In this document: one piece after another, positions 6,271 through 10,070 of the stretch
Position numbering within the stretch: position 1 is the stretch's first letter
Layout: the number at the start of each line of letters is the position of its first letter
NCBI GenBank assembly: GCA_900770015.1
Contig: CAAGIU010000459.1
Span: 1 to 10,070, forward strand
From: an uncultured Oscillospiraceae bacterium
GTDB lineage: Bacteria > Bacillota_A > Clostridia > Oscillospirales > Oscillospiraceae
Direction of reading: 5' to 3'
DNA: 10,070 nucleotides
Made by a program: the position numbers and the translations under genes
The notes under the pieces: model-generated
Told to the model about the DNA's origin: nothing
Database searches by the model: none
Seen by the model: the letters and a program-made list of their open reading frames with translations, nothing else

Positions 6271-6380
6271 AAATTGGAATTTGGCGCACTGACACACCCA
6301 AGGCTCCCTCTGGGAGGGAGCCTTTAACGTGTACCGCACGGTTCGGATTACCGTTTATCCAGCCCGCCAAATTACAATTT
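6271..6380 (+). repeat. Inverted-repeat element with nested hairpins (structured leader RNA or MITE-like)
   Basis: AAATTGGAATTTGGCG (6271-6286) and CGCCAAATTACAATTT (6365-6380) are complementary at 15 of 16 positions. Between them are a perfect 11-bp hairpin, AAGGCTCCCTC (6300-6310) with GAGGGAGCCTT (6314-6324) around the triloop TGG, and a shorter one, ACGGT-TCGGATT-ACCGT, near 6339-6355. As RNA this would be a three-way junction: a closing helix plus two arms. As DNA the terminal inverted repeats and small size fit a MITE-like element, but I see no clear target-site duplication. It lies between the predicted promoter and the first gene of the operon. No known riboswitch class is recognised. 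Confidence 0.7.
6300..6325 (+). terminator. Stem-loop in operon leader, possible attenuator
   Basis: A perfect 11-bp GC-rich stem with the triloop TGG is followed by only three T residues before AACG, so it is a weak intrinsic terminator at best. It lies about 60 bases downstream of the predicted transcription start and about 105 bases before the first gene. Termination here would give a leader RNA of about 85 bases and reduce operon expression. Confidence 0.4.
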
Positions 6381-6428
6381 ACAGGGCAAAACACGCAATC
6401 ATCCACCGCCAATCAAGGGAGGTATTTT

Positions 6429-8036
6429 ATGAAACTGACATTTCTGGGAGCAGCCCATGAAGTTACCGGGAGCTGCACCGTCATCGAAGCGGGCGGGCAT
6501 TACGGGCTTGTGGACTGCGGCATGGAGCAGGGCAAGGATATCTTTGAAAATCAGGTGCTCCCCGTCAGTCCTGTGCTTCTGGACTTTGTGCTGCTGACCC
6601 ATGCCCACATCGACCACAGCGGTCTGTTGCCCATGCTCTGCAAGAACGGCTTTCAGGGCCCCATCTATGCCACCGAGGAAACCTGCAACCTCAGCAGCAT
6701 CATGCTCCGGGACTCTGCCCACATTCAGGAGCAGGAGGCCGAATGGCGCAACCGAAAGGCAGCCCGTTCCGGCAGCGACCCCACCACCCCCATCTACACC
6801 GTTGCCGACGCCCAGGCGGCGGTGAAGTGCTTCCGTCCCTGCAAAATGGGCCAGCGCATCCGCATCGGCGACGGCATCGAAATCTCCTTTGCCAACGCAG
6901 GCCATCTGCTGGGCTCGGCCTCCATCGAAATCTGGCTGACGGAGCAGGGCGTCACCCGAAAGGTCGTGTTCAGCGGTGACCTGGGCAACGAAAATATGCC
7001 CATCCTCAGCGAAAAGGCCTTCATCCGGGACGCGGATTATGTGGTCATCGAATCCACCTACGGTGACCGTCTCCACGAAGGCACCGGAGATTTTGCCGGA
7101 TATCTGGCCGACTGCATCCAAAGGACCCTGGACCGGGGCGGCAACCTGGTGATCCCCGCCTTTGCCGTGGGCAGAACCCAGGAAATGCTCTACCTGATCC
7201 GGGAAATCAAAGACAGCGGCATGGTGCATGGCCACGATGACTTCAAGGTCTATGTTGACAGCCCCCTGGCCATCGAGGCCACCGGTGTCTTCCTGCAGTG
7301 CAGCGACGACTGCCTGGATGAGAAAACCCGGGAGCTGGTTCGCCAGGGCGTCAACCCGCTGGTGTTCCCGGGGTTAACTGCCGCCATCACCAGCGAGGAA
7401 TCCAAGCTCATCAACGCAGACAGAGAGCCGAAGGTCATCATCTCCGCCAGCGGCATGTGCGAAGCTGGCCGTGTCCGCCACCATCTGAAGCACAACCTAT
7501 GGCGAAAGGAAAGCACCATTCTCTTCGTGGGCTACCAGGCTGAGGGCACCCTGGGAAGAACCCTGCTGGACGGCAGTGCCTCCTCCGTGAAGCTCTTCGG
7601 CGAAGATGTGGCGGTGAACGCTGAAATTGCCTTCATGCCCGGCAAGAGCGGCCACGCCGATCAAAGCATGCTGCTGCACTGGCTGGAGTGCTTTGAAACA
7701 AAGCCCCGGTGCGTCTTTGTCAACCACGGTGAGGATCAGGTGACGGATATCTTTGCAAACCTCGTCAAGGACAAGCTGGGCATCGCCGCCAATGCGCCCT
7801 ACAGCGGAGCGGTATTTCATCTGATGACCGGGCAGTATGAATATGAGCCTGCGGGTGTGCCCGTTGTGAAGGAGACCGCGAGCCAGAGCGCCGCCAGAAA
7901 GGCCTCCCTTTACGACAAGCTGGTGGCCGCCGGCAAGCGTCTCACCGCCATCATCATCAAGTCCAAGGGCATGAGCAACAAGAACGTCATCAAATTCACC
8001 GACCAGATCAATCAGCTGTGCGACAAATGGCAGTGA
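6429..8036 (+). CDS. Beta-CASP metallo-beta-lactamase fold RNase-like protein
   Basis: A 535-residue metal-dependent hydrolase of the CPSF/RNase J-like beta-CASP group, probably cytoplasmic and acting on RNA. All expected motifs are present: the zinc motif HAHIDH (58-63), GHLLGS with His159, the FSGDLG aspartate at 184, beta-CASP motif A in IESTYGDR (Glu208), motif B in SASGMCEAGRVRHHL (His351/352), and motif C in FVNHGED (His433). The C-terminal 70 residues carry the RNA-specificity-type tail. Length and motifs match the widespread bacterial proteins annotated as MBL fold with an RNA-specificity domain; these lack the KH extension of the archaeal forms. The exact RNA substrate and endo- or exo-activity are not readable. 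The start has a strong AAGGGAGGT (6415-6423) at good spacing. Its stop TGA (8034-8036) lies 24 bases before the chosen start of the MATE gene and overlaps an alternative start. Confidence 0.93.
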   Translation: MKLTFLGAAHEVTGSCTVIEAGGHYGLVDCGMEQGKDIFENQVLPVSPVLLDFVLLTHAHIDHSGLLPMLCKNGFQGPIYATEETCNLSSIMLRDSAHIQEQEAEWRNRKAARSGSDPTTPIYTVADAQAAVKCFRPCKMGQRIRIGDGIEISFANAGHLLGSASIEIWLTEQGVTRKVVFSGDLGNENMPILSEKAFIRDADYVVIESTYGDRLHEGTGDFAGYLADCIQRTLDRGGNLVIPAFAVGRTQEMLYLIREIKDSGMVHGHDDFKVYVDSPLAIEATGVFLQCSDDCLDEKTRELVRQGVNPLVFPGLTAAITSEESKLINADREPKVIISASGMCEAGRVRHHLKHNLWRKESTILFVGYQAEGTLGRTLLDGSASSVKLFGEDVAVNAEIAFMPGKSGHADQSMLLHWLECFETKPRCVFVNHGEDQVTDIFANLVKDKLGIAANAPYSGAVFHLMTGQYEYEPAGVPVVKETASQSAARKASLYDKLVAAGKRLTAIIIKSKGMSNKNVIKFTDQINQLCDKWQ

Positions 8037-8059
8037 TGCCGACAGAAAGATGTGACACA

Positions 8060-9433
8060 ATGAGTTCATCCGCAAAGCAGCGCCAGATCACCGAAGGTAA
8101 TATCTGGAAGCAGCTGCTGATCTTTTTCTTCCCCATTCTGCTGGGCACCTTCTTCCAGCAGATGTACAACACCGTGGACACCATCATCGTCGGACGGGTC
8201 GTCGGCACCACGGCGCTGGCAGCCGTTGGCTCCACCGGCCCCCTGGTCAACATGGTCAACGGCTTTTTCATCGGTATCAGCTCCGGCGCCACGGTGATCC
8301 TGTCCCAATTCTGCGGTGCGGAAAACCGAAAGGGCATCTCCAAGGCCCTGCACACCGGCATTGCCCTGTCGCTGGTGCTGGGCGCGATCATCGCGGTTCT
8401 CGGCACCGCCATGGGACCCATGGTGCTGCGCTGGATGCAAACACCCGAAAGCTGCATCGCAGACGCCTCCGTCTACATCCGCATCTGCTTTGCAGGCGCC
8501 ATCGGCTCCATGGTCTACAACATGGGCGCGGGCATTCTCCGGGCCATGGGGGATTCCCGAAGGCCCATGCTGTTCCTCATGGCCACCTGCGTGCTGAACG
8601 TGGTGCTGGATCTTCTGTTTGTGGCGGTGCTGAAAATGGGCGTTGCAGGGGCAGCGCTGGCCACCGCCGTGGCCCAGTTCATCAGCGCGGCGCTGCCCAT
8701 CGGGGTGCTGCTGAAGCTGCCGGATACACCGTTGACGCTCCGCTGTCTCTCCATTGACCGGGAGCTGCTGAGCCGCATCCTGAAAATCGGTGTGCCCGCG
8801 GGGCTTCAGTTCGTGACCTTTGATTTTTCCAACATTCTGATCCAGTCCGGCATCAATTCCTTCGGGGATGTGGTGATGGCCGCCTGGACCGCCCACGGCA
8901 AAACCGATTCCATCACCTGGATGATCTCTGGCGCCTTCGGCGTGGCGGTGACCACCTTTGTCGGGCAGAATTTCGGCGCCCGGAAGTACCGCCGCATCCG
9001 CCAGAGCGTCTGGGCCTGCATGATTATGAGCGTGTCCATGGTGGGCGTTCTCAGCTTTTTGATGGTGTTCTTCCGCCATCAGATCCTGGGCATCTACACC
9101 ACCGACCCGGAGGTCATTGCCACCGGCGCTTTCATTGTTGCATCCATCGTGCCCTTCAACGCCCTGTTCATGCCGGTGGAGGTCTTTGCGGGCACCATGC
9201 GGGGCACCGGCTATTCCGTGATGCCCACGGTGATCACGGGAACCTGCGTCTGCCTGTTCCGCATCCTCTGGCTGTCCACCGTGGTCCGCCGCTGGCATAC
9301 CCTGGGCATGCTCACCGCCTGCTATCCCATCAGCTGGGCGCTGGCCGCCACGGTGTTCTTCCTCGTATACCTTCGGGGCAACTGGCTGAAGAAACGCATC
9401 GAAGCCTGCGGATTGGAGCCTGAAGTCCGATGA
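8060..9433 (+). CDS. MATE-family multidrug/toxic compound exporter
   Basis: A 457-residue integral membrane transporter, the usual MATE length with about 12 hydrophobic segments expected. The N terminus ITEGNIWKQLL-FFFPILLGTFFQQMYNTVD is characteristic of clostridial MATE proteins. It continues with IIVGRVVGTTALAAVGS, GASVILSQF-like sequence in helix 2-3 (SSGATVILSQFCGAEN), AGILRAMGDSRRPM, and the second-half equivalents FVGQNFGARKYRRIR and AGTMRGTGYSVMPT. MATE proteins expel cationic drugs and metabolites using a Na+ or H+ gradient; the substrate is unknown. Possible starts are GTG 8018, ATG 8027, ATG 8036 (forming TGATG with the preceding stop) and ATG 8060. The 8060 start gives the normal family N terminus, though its Shine-Dalgarno (GAAAGA) is weak. 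Translation coupled to the upstream gene is therefore likely, and 8036 remains possible. Confidence 0.93.
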   Translation: MSSSAKQRQITEGNIWKQLLIFFFPILLGTFFQQMYNTVDTIIVGRVVGTTALAAVGSTGPLVNMVNGFFIGISSGATVILSQFCGAENRKGISKALHTGIALSLVLGAIIAVLGTAMGPMVLRWMQTPESCIADASVYIRICFAGAIGSMVYNMGAGILRAMGDSRRPMLFLMATCVLNVVLDLLFVAVLKMGVAGAALATAVAQFISAALPIGVLLKLPDTPLTLRCLSIDRELLSRILKIGVPAGLQFVTFDFSNILIQSGINSFGDVVMAAWTAHGKTDSITWMISGAFGVAVTTFVGQNFGARKYRRIRQSVWACMIMSVSMVGVLSFLMVFFRHQILGIYTTDPEVIATGAFIVASIVPFNALFMPVEVFAGTMRGTGYSVMPTVITGTCVCLFRILWLSTVVRRWHTLGMLTACYPISWALAATVFFLVYLRGNWLKKRIEACGLEPEVR

Positions 9434-10070
9434 AACACATCATTACTGTTTTGCTGCTGGCTTTTGTTCTGTTCACAGCATCCGCTGCGGCAAAGGAGGA
9501 CACCGATTTGGAAGATATGCTCAGCTCCATGACGTTGGAAGAAAAAGTCGGCCAGCTCTTTCTGGCCCGGTGCCCGGAAACGGATGCCGTGGAGGATGTG
9601 AGCCGTTACCATCTGGGCGGCTATCTCCTCTTCGGCCGGGATTTTGAAGGCCAGACCCCCGATTCTCTGCGGCAGACTCTGAACTCCTATCAGGCAGCAG
9701 CCTCCATCCCGCTGCTGATTGCCGCAGACGAGGAGGGCGGCGACGTCTGCCGGGTCAGCAGCCAGAGCGCCTTCCGTCTGACCCGCTTCCAGTCCCCCAG
9801 AAATCTCTATGCCCAGGGCGGCATGGAACGGGTGCTGCAGGAGGAATCCGAAAAAGCATGGCTGCTGCACAGTCTGGGCATCAACGTCAACATGGCCCCG
9901 GTCTGCGACATTTCCACCCGGAGCGGCGCGTTTATGTACCGCCGCTCTCTGGGGCAGTCCCCGGAAACCACCGGGCAGTTCGTAGCCGGTGCCATCCGGG
10001 AAATGGCAGCGTTCCAGGTGGGCGCCGTGATGAAGCACTTCCCCGGCTACGGCAACAACGCCGACACCCA
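9430..10070 (+). CDS. Secreted glycoside hydrolase family 3 protein, beta-N-acetylhexosaminidase-like (partial, 3' end missing)
   Basis: The ATG overlaps the MATE stop as ATGA (9430-9433), and the frame stays open for 213 codons to the window edge. Residues 1-21 are a signal peptide: MKHII, a hydrophobic core, then TASAAA with likely cleavage after Ala-x-Ala. No lipobox cysteine is present, so export by signal peptidase I is expected. The mature part starts DLEDMLSSMTLEEKVGQLF, the typical GH3 N terminus. It continues with LGGYLLFGRDF, IAADEEGG (about 97-104, the substrate-binding Asp-Glu-Gly-Gly motif), INVNMAPVCDIS (about 151-162), RRSLGQSPETT, and AVMKHFPGYGNNADT near the cut. This last is the KHFPG substrate and catalytic loop, whose next residue would begin with CA, consistent with the expected DTH. 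NagZ-like GH3 enzymes cleave beta-N-acetylglucosaminyl bonds in peptidoglycan fragments; other GH3 members are beta-glucosidases. The full length and substrate cannot be judged. GGAG at 9415-9418 is 11 bases from the start. Confidence 0.92.
   Translation, partial: MKHIITVLLLAFVLFTASAAAKEDTDLEDMLSSMTLEEKVGQLFLARCPETDAVEDVSRYHLGGYLLFGRDFEGQTPDSLRQTLNSYQAAASIPLLIAADEEGGDVCRVSSQSAFRLTRFQSPRNLYAQGGMERVLQEESEKAWLLHSLGINVNMAPVCDISTRSGAFMYRRSLGQSPETTGQFVAGAIREMAAFQVGAVMKHFPGYGNNADT

Noticed and set aside
6399..7235. A 278-residue minus-strand open frame opposite the beta-CASP gene.
   Set aside because: Antisense shadow; the plus strand has all beta-CASP catalytic motifs and a strong ribosome binding site.
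8066..9298. A 410-residue minus-strand open frame opposite the MATE gene.
   Set aside because: Its His, Gly and Asp-rich composition without any domain is typical of antisense to a GC-rich membrane protein gene. The MATE motifs are clear on the other strand.

Overview
The window most likely comes from the chromosome of a gut-type, moderately GC-rich Firmicute (Clostridia, probably Oscillospiraceae/Ruminococcaceae). This is inferred from AGGAGG-type ribosome binding sites, sigma-A-like promoters, high-GC third codon positions, and a Clostridia-like gene set (short UvrA paralog, TetR regulator, glycine-zipper small membrane protein, glgA, beta-CASP nuclease, MATE pump, GH3 hydrolase). There is no IS element, CRISPR array, rRNA or tRNA.

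Region 1 (1-3072): the tail of an unidentified gene abuts a 751-residue UvrA paralog that lacks the UvrB-binding domain. After it comes a TetR-family repressor with its own promoter. A perfect 12-bp palindrome fills the spacer between the -35 and -10 boxes, so the regulator is probably self-repressed, and its start can be placed at 2464.

Region 2 (3073-4502): a 94-residue membrane protein built from two glycine-zipper segments, with a possible degenerate TetR site upstream, then a 243-residue lipoprotein. A long two-tier hairpin (4435-4484) separates these genes from the convergent glgA and probably ends transcription from both sides.

Region 3 (4503-6428): glgA, bacterial glycogen synthase, on the minus strand with a clear promoter and a hairpin in its leader. 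The 447-base divergent gap between glgA and the next gene holds promoters in both directions. It also holds a 110-bp element (6271-6380) whose 16-bp inverted repeats enclose two further hairpins. It could fold as a three-way junction RNA in the leader of the plus-strand genes, or be a MITE-like insertion.

Region 4 (6429-10070): a compact plus-strand operon of a beta-CASP metallo-beta-lactamase RNase-like protein, a MATE exporter and a secreted GH3 hydrolase cut off by the window end. The gene junctions are very close or overlap (the last is ATGA), so co-translation is likely. A shared physiological purpose is not obvious.

No clear defence or secondary-metabolite system is visible. The least explained items are the 6271-6380 element, the glycine-zipper protein with its regulator, and the UvrB-independent UvrA paralog.
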